A stretch of DNA of 64,000 nucleotides, taken from assembly GCF_003864255.1 (NCBI RefSeq), contig NZ_QWEZ01000001.1, forward strand, positions 1,364,001 through 1,428,000. Direction: 5' to 3'. The notes beneath the pieces are model-generated. The model was not told where the DNA came from. It did not search any database and worked only from the letters and a program-made list of their open reading frames with translations. The position numbers were made by a program, and so were the translations under genes. The stretch comes from Aestuariirhabdus litorea (GTDB taxonomy: Bacteria; Pseudomonadota; Gammaproteobacteria; Pseudomonadales; Aestuariirhabdaceae). Position 1 is the stretch's first letter, and every line of letters starts with the position of its first letter. Shown here piece by piece: positions 7,372-14,432 of this stretch.

Positions 7372-8307
7372 TCAACGGTCGATCTCTGTATCAGCCATCA
7401 ACTTGGCGCGTCCCTCCTGCTCGACATAGTCAAGGAAGGTGCGTGCCACCACCGACAGCTGCTTACCGGGCAGACACGCCAGAAACCACTGGGTATTGAT
7501 CGGGAGCCCGCTTACCGACAAGGTGGCCAGCCCCTGGCTGCCTCCAAAGGCCAGTGTGTGCTGCGAGAGGATGGAGACCCCCAACCCCGCCATCACGGAG
7601 TGTTTGATCGCCTCGTTACTCTCAACGGTCATGCGTACATTAAGGTCAACGCCCGCCCGCTCCAGATGGCGTTCGATGGCGTGCCGGGTACCGGAGCCCA
7701 GCTCTCGCATCAAGAACGGCTGGCGCGCGAACGCTTCCAGCGTCAACTCCCCCTCCCCCGCTAATGGATGATCCTGGGGGGCGATTGCGACCAAGGGGTT
7801 GGGAACAAATTGGTGCAAAGCCAGCTCCTGCTCTTGTGGCGGGTGGCTAAACACGTAGAAGTCATCCTCCCCTGCCCCCAGGCGATCGATAATCTGCTGT
7901 CGGTTGCCCACCTTGAAGTCGACGTCGATCATCGGGTAGTGGCGTAGAAAATCCCCCAGCAGGTGGGGAATAAAGTACTTGGCAGTAGTCACCACCGCCA
8001 GGCGCAGGGTACCGGCCTTCATCCCCTGAAGGTCGGCGAGGGTCATAGCTAGACGATCGATACGGGCGAGCACCTCCCGCGCCCCCTCCACCACGGCCAG
8101 CCCCGCCTCGGTAAACACCAGGTTACGACCGACACTGTCGTAGAGCGGCGCCCCCACCCCGTCGGCCAGTTTTTTGAGCTGCATCGATACCGTTGGCTGG
8201 GTCAGGTGCAGCGCGTTGGAAGCCGCGGTAATCGAGCGGTGCTGATAGACCGCGAGCAGGATTTCCAGCTGACGCAGGGTACCGATGCGAGCCGTGGTGC
8301 GGGACAT
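7372..8307 (-). CDS. LysR-family regulator, CbbR/CmpR-like
   Basis: A 311-aa LysR-type regulator. The N-terminal helix-turn-helix reads AASNALHLTQPTVSMQLKKL, and the effector domain follows from about residue 95 (GTLRLAVVTTAKYFIPHLLG), the wording typical of the CbbR/RbcR group that senses carbon metabolites to control CO2-fixation and bicarbonate-uptake genes (established for the group). It is divergent from a small membrane protein, an SbtA-type transporter and purEK. Two A/T-rich dyads lie in the 120-bp gap. The ATG at 8307 has AGGAGG upstream. No RuBisCO gene is seen in the window, so it probably serves bicarbonate uptake here (inference). Confidence 0.85.
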   Translation of the reverse strand: MSRTTARIGTLRQLEILLAVYQHRSITAASNALHLTQPTVSMQLKKLADGVGAPLYDSVGRNLVFTEAGLAVVEGAREVLARIDRLAMTLADLQGMKAGTLRLAVVTTAKYFIPHLLGDFLRHYPMIDVDFKVGNRQQIIDRLGAGEDDFYVFSHPPQEQELALHQFVPNPLVAIAPQDHPLAGEGELTLEAFARQPFLMRELGSGTRHAIERHLERAGVDLNVRMTVESNEAIKHSVMAGLGVSILSQHTLAFGGSQGLATLSVSGLPINTQWFLACLPGKQLSVVARTFLDYVEQEGRAKLMADTEIDR

Positions 8308-8319
8308 AGCGCCTCCTAC

Positions 8320-8363
8320 ATAGATGTTTATCTATCAAGAATATAAAAATAATCGATTTTTAT
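8320..8363. promoter_or_regulatory. likely LysR binding region with two dyads
   Basis: ATAGAT-GTTT-ATCTAT (8320-8335) and ATAAAAAT-N5-ATTTTTAT (8343-8363) lie between the divergent LysR gene and the 61-aa membrane protein gene. LysR regulators bind dyads with a T-N11-A core in such positions, usually one recognition and one activation site. Confidence 0.6.
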
Positions 8364-8427
8364 CTATTCAATTTTCAGGGCATTATCCGCGCACCAACCG
8401 TTTCACTCAAGTATTAAGGAGCCTGCG

Positions 8428-8613
8428 ATGGACAAGACCCTTGCGTTCGAAATCACCTGCATCTTCCTGCTACTCGCCCTTGGCACCGGCCTGTTGACAC
8501 AGGGTCTGCCTGGCTGGGGGCTGGTCAGCGTGTCGGCACTACTTGCCCTTGGCAGCAGTGGGCTGCGACTGCTAAATGGTCGCCAGAACAGCCTGCACCC
8601 CAGCGCATCCTAA
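8428..8613 (+). CDS. 61-aa two-helix membrane protein
   Basis: Two hydrophobic helices (ITCIFLLLALGTGLLTQGL and WGLVSVSALLALGSSGLRLL) joined by a short turn, with a polar C-terminal tail. AAGGAG precedes the ATG. The SbtA-type gene follows after 9 nt, so the two are surely cotranscribed. I do not recognise the family; it may be an accessory subunit of the transporter. In cyanobacteria SbtA works with the PII-like SbtB, which this protein does not resemble. Confidence 0.7.
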   Translation: MDKTLAFEITCIFLLLALGTGLLTQGLPGWGLVSVSALLALGSSGLRLLNGRQNSLHPSAS

Positions 8614-8622
8614 GGAGCAACC

Positions 8623-9555
8623 ATGCAGATCGACGTGGTTGCAGCGTTTTTTCTCTTTGGGGCGGTTGCCCAGCTGTTGCGAGCACCCATCAAAATGCCC
8701 GCTGGGCTCTATCAAACCCTGACCCTATTTTTGTTGGTGGCGATCGGGCTGAAAGGGGGTATCTCCCTGGCCAGCCACGCCAGCATCGCCCTGCTCTGGC
8801 AATCGCTCGCGGTCATCGCCTTTGGTGCCCTGCTGCCTTTCGTGGCTTTTCCACTGCTCTACTATTTTGGCGGCCTGTCGCGGGTAGACTCTGCCTCGAT
8901 GGCAGCCCACTATGGCTCGGTTAGCATTGCCACCTTCGCTGTGGCCCTTGCCCTGTTAGACTCCAGCCAAGTCGCCTACGAGCCCTACTTCGCCCTTTTT
9001 GTCGCCCTGCTCGAAATTCCTGCCATAGCGGTTGGCTTATGGCTCGCCCGCAGTGACAACAGCGCCCATAACCCCAATGAAGTGGTTCGTGAGATCTTTC
9101 TTAACCAGGGTGTTTTGCTACTGGTGGGCTCCTTGCTGATCGGTTTCTGGGCCGGCTCAAGCGCAGACAAGCTGCTACCCTTCTTTGGCACCCTGTTCCA
9201 CGGCGTACTAGCGCTGTTCCTGTTGGAGATGGGGCGTGTAGCCGCCTCCCGTATTGGCTCCCTGCGCCAGTACGGCTCCTTTATTACCTGTTTTGGCGTA
9301 GTCATGCCGCTGATCGGTGCCACCCTGGGCGCTCTATTGGGGCTCTGGTTGGAGCTCTCCATCGGAGGCACCATCCTGATGGCCACCCTGGGTGGTAGTG
9401 CCTCTTACATTGCGGTACCGGCGGCCATGGCGGTTGCCCTGCCCCAGGCAAACCAGAGCCTGTCGATCACAGCCTCACTGTCGGTCACCTTCCCCTTTAA
9501 CGTGCTGGTGGGTATCCCCCTCTACAGCGCCCTTATCAGCCACTTTATGGCCTAA
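8623..9555 (+). CDS. sbtA: SbtA-type sodium-dependent bicarbonate transporter
   Basis: A 310-aa, roughly ten-helix membrane protein. Its wording (MPAGLYQTLTLFLLVAIGLK, AAHYGSVSIATFAVAL, GGSASYIAVPAAM) is that of the SbtA family (former DUF897), which imports bicarbonate with sodium across the inner membrane. The protein has two inverted halves. AAGGAG lies ahead of the ATG. It sits in an apparent operon with a 61-aa membrane protein upstream and purE only 25 nt downstream, under a divergent CbbR-like regulator. Bicarbonate is a direct substrate of PurK, which may explain the linkage (inference). Confidence 0.8.
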   Translation: MQIDVVAAFFLFGAVAQLLRAPIKMPAGLYQTLTLFLLVAIGLKGGISLASHASIALLWQSLAVIAFGALLPFVAFPLLYYFGGLSRVDSASMAAHYGSVSIATFAVALALLDSSQVAYEPYFALFVALLEIPAIAVGLWLARSDNSAHNPNEVVREIFLNQGVLLLVGSLLIGFWAGSSADKLLPFFGTLFHGVLALFLLEMGRVAASRIGSLRQYGSFITCFGVVMPLIGATLGALLGLWLELSIGGTILMATLGGSASYIAVPAAMAVALPQANQSLSITASLSVTFPFNVLVGIPLYSALISHFMA

Positions 9556-9580
9556 CCCGATTCCAATACGGAGCAATAGA

Positions 9581-10063
9581 ATGAATCAACCCCGTGTCAG
9601 CATCATCATGGGTTCCCAGTCCGACTGGGCAACCATGCAAGCCGCTACCCAAGTCCTCAACGAGCTGGAGATCGCCTACGAAACCCGTGTGGTCTCTGCA
9701 CACCGCACCCCGGAGCGACTCTATCAGTTTGCCTCCAACGCCCATCATCAGGGGATTGAGGTGATCATTGCCGGCGCTGGCGGCTCGGCTCACCTGGCCG
9801 GTATGGCGGCGGCCATGACCCACCTGCCGGTAATCGCGGTGCCGGTGGCCAGCAAGCATTTCAACGGTATGGACAGCCTCATGTCGATGGTCCAGATGCC
9901 CCGCGGCGTTGCCGTCGCCTGCCAGGCGGTGGGCGAGGCCGGTGCCTACAACGCCGGCCTGATGGCGGTGCAGATGCTGGCACTGGCAGACCGGGGGCTG
10001 AGCGAGCGGCTGCAGGCCTGGCGTGCCCGCCAGACCGATGGCGTACCCAACGAGGTGGAATGA
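9581..10063 (+). CDS. purE: N5-carboxyaminoimidazole ribonucleotide mutase PurE
   Basis: A 160-aa class I PurE that moves the carboxyl group of N5-CAIR to C4 of the imidazole in purine synthesis. It has the substrate-binding motifs GSQSDW (residues 11-16), SAHRTPER and AGAGGSAHLAG. The ATG at 9581 was chosen because ACGGAG precedes it and homologues start at this point; the open frame extends upstream into sbtA without support. Its stop overlaps the purK start (ATGA), so the pair is translationally coupled, as expected for two enzymes that share an unstable intermediate. Confidence 0.95.
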   Translation: MNQPRVSIIMGSQSDWATMQAATQVLNELEIAYETRVVSAHRTPERLYQFASNAHHQGIEVIIAGAGGSAHLAGMAAAMTHLPVIAVPVASKHFNGMDSLMSMVQMPRGVAVACQAVGEAGAYNAGLMAVQMLALADRGLSERLQAWRARQTDGVPNEVE

Positions 10064-11190
10064 TGAGGATCGCGATTGTTGGCTGCGGGCAGTTGGCCCG
10101 CATGATGGCTTTGGCCGGCTGGCCGATGGGGGTGCACTTTACCTTCCTGGCCAACCCCGAAGAAAACATCGACTGTGTTGCCGGACTGGGTGAAGTCGTC
10201 CGCCTGACTGAGGGCCTCTCGGGTGAGTCACTTTATCAGGCACTGGGCCGCCCCGAGGTGGTGACAGTGGAGCGTGAGCAGGTGGATACCGCCCTGCTGG
10301 CAAGCCTTCGCCCCTTCTGCCCCCTTTACCCGGACCCGGATGCGATCAGCATTTGCCAACATCGCGGCCGGGAAAAGGCGTTTCTGCAGTCTCTGGGGAT
10401 ACCCCTGGCTCCTTATCGCCTGGCGAATAGCGCCGAGAGCCTAACCGCTGCCGTTACCGAACTGGGCTATCCAGTATTCGTCAAGTCCTGCGAGCAGGGT
10501 TACGACGGCCAGAACCAGTGGCGCCTGCGCACACCCGACGAACTGAATGACCTGATTGCCTGCATCCATAGCTGGCCACCACTGGTGGTTGAGGCAAACG
10601 TGGAGTTTAACCGAGAGCTGTCGATCATCGCTGTCCGCTCCGCCAGTGGCGACGTGGCCTGCTACCCCCTAACCGAGAACCATCACCGTGAAGGCATCCT
10701 TATCACCTCCCAGGCTCCGGCACCGGAACTGACCCCGGCCCTGCAGGAGCAGGCCAGCGAGTTGGCGCACCGGCTGCTAACGCATTGGAAGTACGTGGGG
10801 GTACTGGCCATCGAGTGCTTCCAGGTCGACGACCAATTATTGGTCAACGAACTGGCGCCACGGGTGCACAACAGCGGCCACTGGACTCAAGGGGCGGGCA
10901 TCTGCTCGCAGTTTGAAAACCACCTACGCGCCATCTGCGACCAAGGCCTGGGGGCAACAACCCCCCTTGTCCATGCGGCAATGGTTAACCTTCTAGGTCA
11001 GCCCGTCCCTAAGCAGATTACTCGCTGTGGTGACTACCAGGTTCACACCTACAACAAACAAATTAAGCCACGCCGTAAGGTTGGACACTTCAATTTCCAG
11101 GACATCGATCCGCACAGGTTGCGGCTAAGGCTGTTAGCCCTGGAAACCGAGCTGTATCCCCAGGATCAACGCTTACTGAATCTGGGGTAA
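10060..11190 (+). CDS. purK: N5-carboxyaminoimidazole ribonucleotide synthase PurK
   Basis: A 376-aa ATP-grasp enzyme that makes N5-CAIR from AIR, ATP and bicarbonate. The N-terminal Rossmann-like motif IVGCGQLARMMALAG, the ATP-grasp segment with YPVFVKSCEQGYDGQNQW and the catalytic stretch NELAPRVHNSGHWT are visible. The start overlaps purE by 4 nt. It ends the sbtA-purEK operon. The use of bicarbonate gives a biochemical link to the SbtA-type transporter two genes upstream. Confidence 0.95.
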   Translation: MMRIAIVGCGQLARMMALAGWPMGVHFTFLANPEENIDCVAGLGEVVRLTEGLSGESLYQALGRPEVVTVEREQVDTALLASLRPFCPLYPDPDAISICQHRGREKAFLQSLGIPLAPYRLANSAESLTAAVTELGYPVFVKSCEQGYDGQNQWRLRTPDELNDLIACIHSWPPLVVEANVEFNRELSIIAVRSASGDVACYPLTENHHREGILITSQAPAPELTPALQEQASELAHRLLTHWKYVGVLAIECFQVDDQLLVNELAPRVHNSGHWTQGAGICSQFENHLRAICDQGLGATTPLVHAAMVNLLGQPVPKQITRCGDYQVHTYNKQIKPRRKVGHFNFQDIDPHRLRLRLLALETELYPQDQRLLNLG

Positions 11191-11214
11191 TGGCGACCAC
11201 TTTACAAAAAAAAA

Positions 11215-11242
11215 GCTCCGCGCGGATCTAACCGCGCGGAGC
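11215..11242 (-). terminator. rho-independent terminator of the thiolase operon
   Basis: A perfect 11-bp stem GCTCCGCGCGG (11215-11225) with CCGCGCGGAGC (11232-11242) and a 6-nt loop. On the minus strand it is followed by nine T residues. It ends the SDR-thiolase operon and may also stop readthrough from purK. Confidence 0.9.
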
Positions 11243-11263
11243 CTTAACCTGGAGAGCCGCCTG

Positions 11264-12448
11264 TTAGGCTATCTCAAACAGACCCGCTGCTCCCATGCCT
11301 CCACCTACACACATAGAGACAACAACATAGCGAACACCACGACGCTTGCCCTCTATCAGGGCATGGCCCACCATCCGCGCACCACTCATACCGTAAGGGT
11401 GGCCGATAGAGATAGCGCCGCCATTAACGTTGTAGATAGAAGGATCAATACCGAGCTGGTCACGACAATAAAGCACCTGACAAGCAAACGCTTCGTTCAA
11501 TTCCCACAGACCGATGTCGTTGATACTCAGGCCGTGCTGTTTAAGTAGCTTGGGGATAGCGTAAATCGGGCCGATTCCCATCTCCTGTGGTGCACAACCA
11601 GCAACGGCCATACCCCGATAGATACCCAGCGGCTCGAGACCGTTGCGCTCAGCGAAGGCTGAATCGGTCAGGACACAGGCAGAAGCGCCATCAGAGAGTT
11701 GGCTTGCATTACCGCCGGTGATAACCCCTCCTTCAACGACTGGCGCCAGCTGCGACAAGCCTTCAAGAGTGGTGTCCGCGCGATTGCCTTCGTCCTTCGA
11801 GATCGTCTGCTCAAAGTAGGAGATTTCTCCAGTTTCACGATCCTGCTTTTTAGTGCGCACGTTCATTGGGACGATCTCAGCATCGAACAGCCCCAACTCC
11901 TGCGCACGCGCCGTACGCTGTTGTGACTCCAATGCGTAGCGATCCTGATCTTCCCTCGAAATCCCGTATTTGGAGGCTACAAACTCAGCGGTTTGCAACA
12001 TCGGCATATAGGCATTGGGCTCGTTTTTAAGGACACGCTTGTCAACTTCAGCGCCTACCCATTTGAAATACTCATTTTGCACTGCCGAGATGTTCTCCTG
12101 GCCACCTGCCAGAGTCACATCCATACCGTCAACGATAATCTGCTTGGCTGCAGTGGCGATCGCCATCAACCCCGATGAACACTGGCGGTCAATCGTTTGG
12201 GCAGAAACACTGGCGGGCAGTCCTGCAGCAAAGACAGCCTGCCGGGCGAGGTTTCCTCCAGCAGTACCTGCTGCGAGAACGGTCCCCATGATGGCATCAT
12301 CAAAAACATCCCCAGCCAGCCCGGAGCGCGCTACAGCATGCTCAATAGCATGCGCCATCAGGGTTGGAGATTTAGTGTCATTAAAAGCCCCGCGGAAGGC
12401 TCTGCCGATTGCGGTCCTGGCGGTAGAGACAATTACTGCTTCTCGCAT
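11264..12448 (-). CDS. acetyl-CoA C-acyltransferase (thiolase)
   Basis: A 394-aa thiolase of normal length. The nucleophilic cysteine is in DRQCSSG near residue 89, the catalytic His in [11 protein letters not shown] near 348, and the second Cys in [10 protein letters not shown] near 378. It should cleave 3-ketoacyl-CoA or, in reverse, condense acyl-CoA units. The next gene upstream on the same strand is an SDR dehydrogenase resembling the 3-hydroxyacyl-CoA dehydrogenase part of peroxisomal MFE-2, separated by 20 nt, so both probably act on the same acyl-CoA. Chain-length preference cannot be read. A strong terminator follows. Confidence 0.9.
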   Translation of the reverse strand: MREAVIVSTARTAIGRAFRGAFNDTKSPTLMAHAIEHAVARSGLAGDVFDDAIMGTVLAAGTAGGNLARQAVFAAGLPASVSAQTIDRQCSSGLMAIATAAKQIIVDGMDVTLAGGQENISAVQNEYFKWVGAEVDKRVLKNEPNAYMPMLQTAEFVASKYGISREDQDRYALESQQRTARAQELGLFDAEIVPMNVRTKKQDRETGEISYFEQTISKDEGNRADTTLEGLSQLAPVVEGGVITGGNASQLSDGASACVLTDSAFAERNGLEPLGIYRGMAVAGCAPQEMGIGPIYAIPKLLKQHGLSINDIGLWELNEAFACQVLYCRDQLGIDPSIYNVNGGAISIGHPYGMSGARMVGHALIEGKRRGVRYVVVSMCVGGGMGAAGLFEIA

Positions 12449-12468
12449 GATATTTTTCCTCTTTATTT

Positions 12469-13395
12469 TTAACTTTTTGGAAGTGCTACGCCTAAGGCAG
12501 TAGCGGCTTTTTGGACAAAGCGCATGGTTTGCTGTGACGCTTCTTTAAGCTCGTGCTGGCCGGTCGAATCACTTATTTCGGCAAAGCGCTCAGCAATCAC
12601 TTCTGGAGTCCGCTCCTGTTCAGGAAGGAACAAACCCTCCGACTCGTACATTCTGCTCACCGCAAAAACACCAGCCCCGGCGCCCATAATCACACGCGAG
12701 GGAGCCTCTTCGCTCACCATGTACAAAACTCCCGGGGTGATCGCCTCGGGAGCCAATAATGGAAGCACCGGCTCGGGGATCAGTCCTTCGGTCATCCGTG
12801 TTGCCGCCGTAGGGGCCAGAATATTCACACGAATATTGTTACGGGCCCCTTCCAGATGGAGCACATTCATTAGTCCGATCATGGCGGCTTTGGCTGTACC
12901 GTAGTTGGACTGCCCAAAATTACCGTACAAGCCTGACGCCGATGCGGTCAGGATAATACGGCCGTAACCCTGCTCACGCATCACATCCCACACCGCCTTG
13001 GTGCAGTTGACAGTACCCTTCAGATGCACATCAACCACCTTCCAGAAATCATCCAGGCTACCCTTTGAAAAGGTGCTATCGCGCAAGATACCGGCATTGT
13101 TGATCAAAATATCAACACGCCCCCAGGCATCAAGTGCCTGTTGAACCATGGCTTCCACTTCGTTGTTGTCAGCCACATTGGCGCCATTGACCAGCGCTTC
13201 ACCGCCTGCGGCACGTATCTCTTCAACCACCTGTTCAGCGGAAGAGAGGCTTCCACCGCTCCCGTCCGTGGCTCCTCCAAGATCATTGACGAGCACGCGT
13301 GCACCTCGAGCAGCGAGGGCCAAAGCATGGGAGCGACCCAGCCCATTACCTGCACCGGTGACAATCGCCACCTGACCATCAAAACGAATTGTCAT
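12469..13395 (-). CDS. SDR family 3-hydroxyacyl-CoA dehydrogenase-like
   Basis: A 308-aa short-chain dehydrogenase. The NAD(P) motif TGAGNGLG starts near residue 12, and [12 protein letters not shown] follows the second strand; that stretch is typical of the hydroxyacyl-CoA dehydrogenase module of MFE-2/HSD17B4. The catalytic Ser-Tyr-Lys set is in [11 protein letters not shown] and [10 protein letters not shown]. The C-terminal extension of about 50 residues is longer than in minimal SDRs. The ATG at 13395 was chosen for its AAGGAG; an upstream frame of 27 codons lacks support. It heads an operon with the thiolase. Several inverted repeats lie just upstream. Confidence 0.85.
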   Translation of the reverse strand: MTIRFDGQVAIVTGAGNGLGRSHALALAARGARVLVNDLGGATDGSGGSLSSAEQVVEEIRAAGGEALVNGANVADNNEVEAMVQQALDAWGRVDILINNAGILRDSTFSKGSLDDFWKVVDVHLKGTVNCTKAVWDVMREQGYGRIILTASASGLYGNFGQSNYGTAKAAMIGLMNVLHLEGARNNIRVNILAPTAATRMTEGLIPEPVLPLLAPEAITPGVLYMVSEEAPSRVIMGAGAGVFAVSRMYESEGLFLPEQERTPEVIAERFAEISDSTGQHELKEASQQTMRFVQKAATALGVALPKS

Positions 13396-13436
13396 ATCCA
13401 ACTCCTTGCTAAATCTGTTTTCACAAGTATCCATCG

Positions 13437-13462
13437 TGACAGCAGCGGGTTTAGCGCTGTCA
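13437..13462. promoter_or_regulatory. inverted repeat TGACAGC-N12-GCTGTCA
   Basis: A perfect 7-bp inverted repeat about 45 bp upstream of the SDR start codon, in a position to act as an operator for the SDR-thiolase operon. It could also form a hairpin in the leader RNA. The regulator is not adjacent. Confidence 0.45.
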
Positions 13463-13477
13463 TGACGGTCTGCCACC

Positions 13478-13493
13478 CTATACGGTCGTATAG
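13478..13493. promoter_or_regulatory. operator-like palindrome CTATACGGTCGTATAG
   Basis: A perfect inverted repeat CTATACG-GT-CGTATAG, the size and form of a TetR-type operator, 83 bp upstream of the SDR start. It probably overlaps the promoter of the acyl-CoA operon. Confidence 0.55.
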
Positions 13494-13539
13494 TCAGCTC
13501 GCCTTCTACCTAAATAGTGAACTCTATAAGGCCGCGAAT

Positions 13540-13555
13540 GTATGTGCGTACATAC
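13540..13555. promoter_or_regulatory. inverted repeat GTATGT-N4-ACATAC
   Basis: A further 6-bp inverted repeat with a 4-bp spacer, different in sequence from the two dyads nearer the SDR gene. It may belong to a second regulator of the same operon. Confidence 0.4.
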
Positions 13556-13930
13556 CGAGTCAAATGGAGTGGAATCCGAAATCAGCCAGGCTAGTGTTCA
13601 GTGGTGTTTGAGCTCAAGAAGCGCGCACATAATGAATACCGAATGTTTCTATCGCTCAACACAATGCCAAAGGGCTAGCGGCTATCTATGCATCCCTGCC
13701 CCCGCCTATTCGACCGCCCTGGTTCGAAGCCTGATTAAAGACGTTATAGGGACAACCGCCTACATTTCTCCGACCTATAGCGTTCAGGCCCAATCCCCGC
13801 AGCTGAAAAAAACTGACCAGCGCACCCGGCTCTTATCGCATGCAGTATTAGTAGCGTCAACCTGCTGGAGCCTGAATCATCCATAGGGGTGATTGGTTCT
13901 GACAGGCTTGATCATGAAACAATAAAAAAG
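13556..13930. other. 375-bp intergenic stretch, no gene seen
   Basis: No frame with a ribosome binding site and plausible protein is found between the inverted repeats upstream of the SDR gene and the MerR-type promoter. A long plus-strand frame (to 13886) has unusual composition and no start signal, so I do not call it. Confidence 0.5.
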
Positions 13931-13962
13931 TTGACCTGTGTGTAACACATAGGATTTACACT
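13931..13962 (+). promoter_or_regulatory. MerR-type promoter with overlapping operator
   Basis: A -35 box TTGACC (13931-13936) and a -10-like TACACT (13957-13962) are separated by 20 bp, longer than the normal 17. An imperfect 19-bp dyad CCT-TGTGT/ACACA-AGG (13935-13953) fills the spacer. This is the classic layout at promoters activated by MerR-family metal sensors through DNA distortion. It drives the regulator gene and copA. Confidence 0.75.
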
Positions 13963-14003
13963 AGGGTTCTACTTCAAACTAACCAGGGAGGCTGGTGGTT
14001 ACC

Positions 14004-14432
14004 ATGAGAGTCAGCGCACTCGCCAAAAAAGCCGGGGTTACGGCCGATACCGTTCGTCACTACACACGCCTGGGGCTGCTTAAGCCGGAGCGGGACCCGA
14101 GCAACGGCTACCAGATCTACGATACTGAAGCGCTCAAATACCTGCGATTTTTCCAAAAGGCCCGCCTGCTGGGGTTCAGCCTCAGCGAGATCGAAACCAT
14201 CGTGCACCACGAACACGAGGGCACCTCACCCTGCCCAATGGTGCGCCAGTTGATGGGGCGGCACCTGACCCGGGTGCGGGAGCAGATTAACGAGCTGCAG
14301 CAACAATTAACCCGAATGGAGCAGGCGATGCAGGCCTGGGAACAGATGCCTGACGGCGAACCCAGCCAGGGATCGATCTGCCCCTTGATCGAACACTGGA
14401 GCAACCAGGAACCTTCAGGAGCAGAGAAATGA
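14004..14432 (+). CDS. MerR-family metal-responsive regulator
   Basis: A 142-aa MerR protein: winged helix (VSALAKKAGVTADTVRHYTRLGLL), then a long dimerisation helix (about 80-112) and a short C-terminal loop. Cysteines are at 77 (SPCPM) and 126 (SICPL). Cys77 is the position that is Cys in sensors of divalent metals such as ZntR/CadR but Ser in the copper sensor CueR, and the CueR pair of C-terminal cysteines is not complete. Yet the gene downstream encodes a Cu(I) ATPase, so the metal is uncertain. The start at 14004 follows family starts; a GTG at 13995 next to GGGAGG is an alternative. It overlaps copA by ATGA. Confidence 0.85.
   Translation: MRVSALAKKAGVTADTVRHYTRLGLLKPERDPSNGYQIYDTEALKYLRFFQKARLLGFSLSEIETIVHHEHEGTSPCPMVRQLMGRHLTRVREQINELQQQLTRMEQAMQAWEQMPDGEPSQGSICPLIEHWSNQEPSGAEK

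Noticed and set aside
13542-13886. 114-codon plus-strand frame in the gap before the MerR gene
   Set aside because: No ribosome binding site, odd composition rich in Ser, Thr and Cys, and it would run through a candidate operator.
13995-14003. GTG start for the MerR gene three codons upstream
   Set aside because: GGGAGG is only 3 nt away, which is too close; family members start at the ATG at 14004. The evidence is not decisive.
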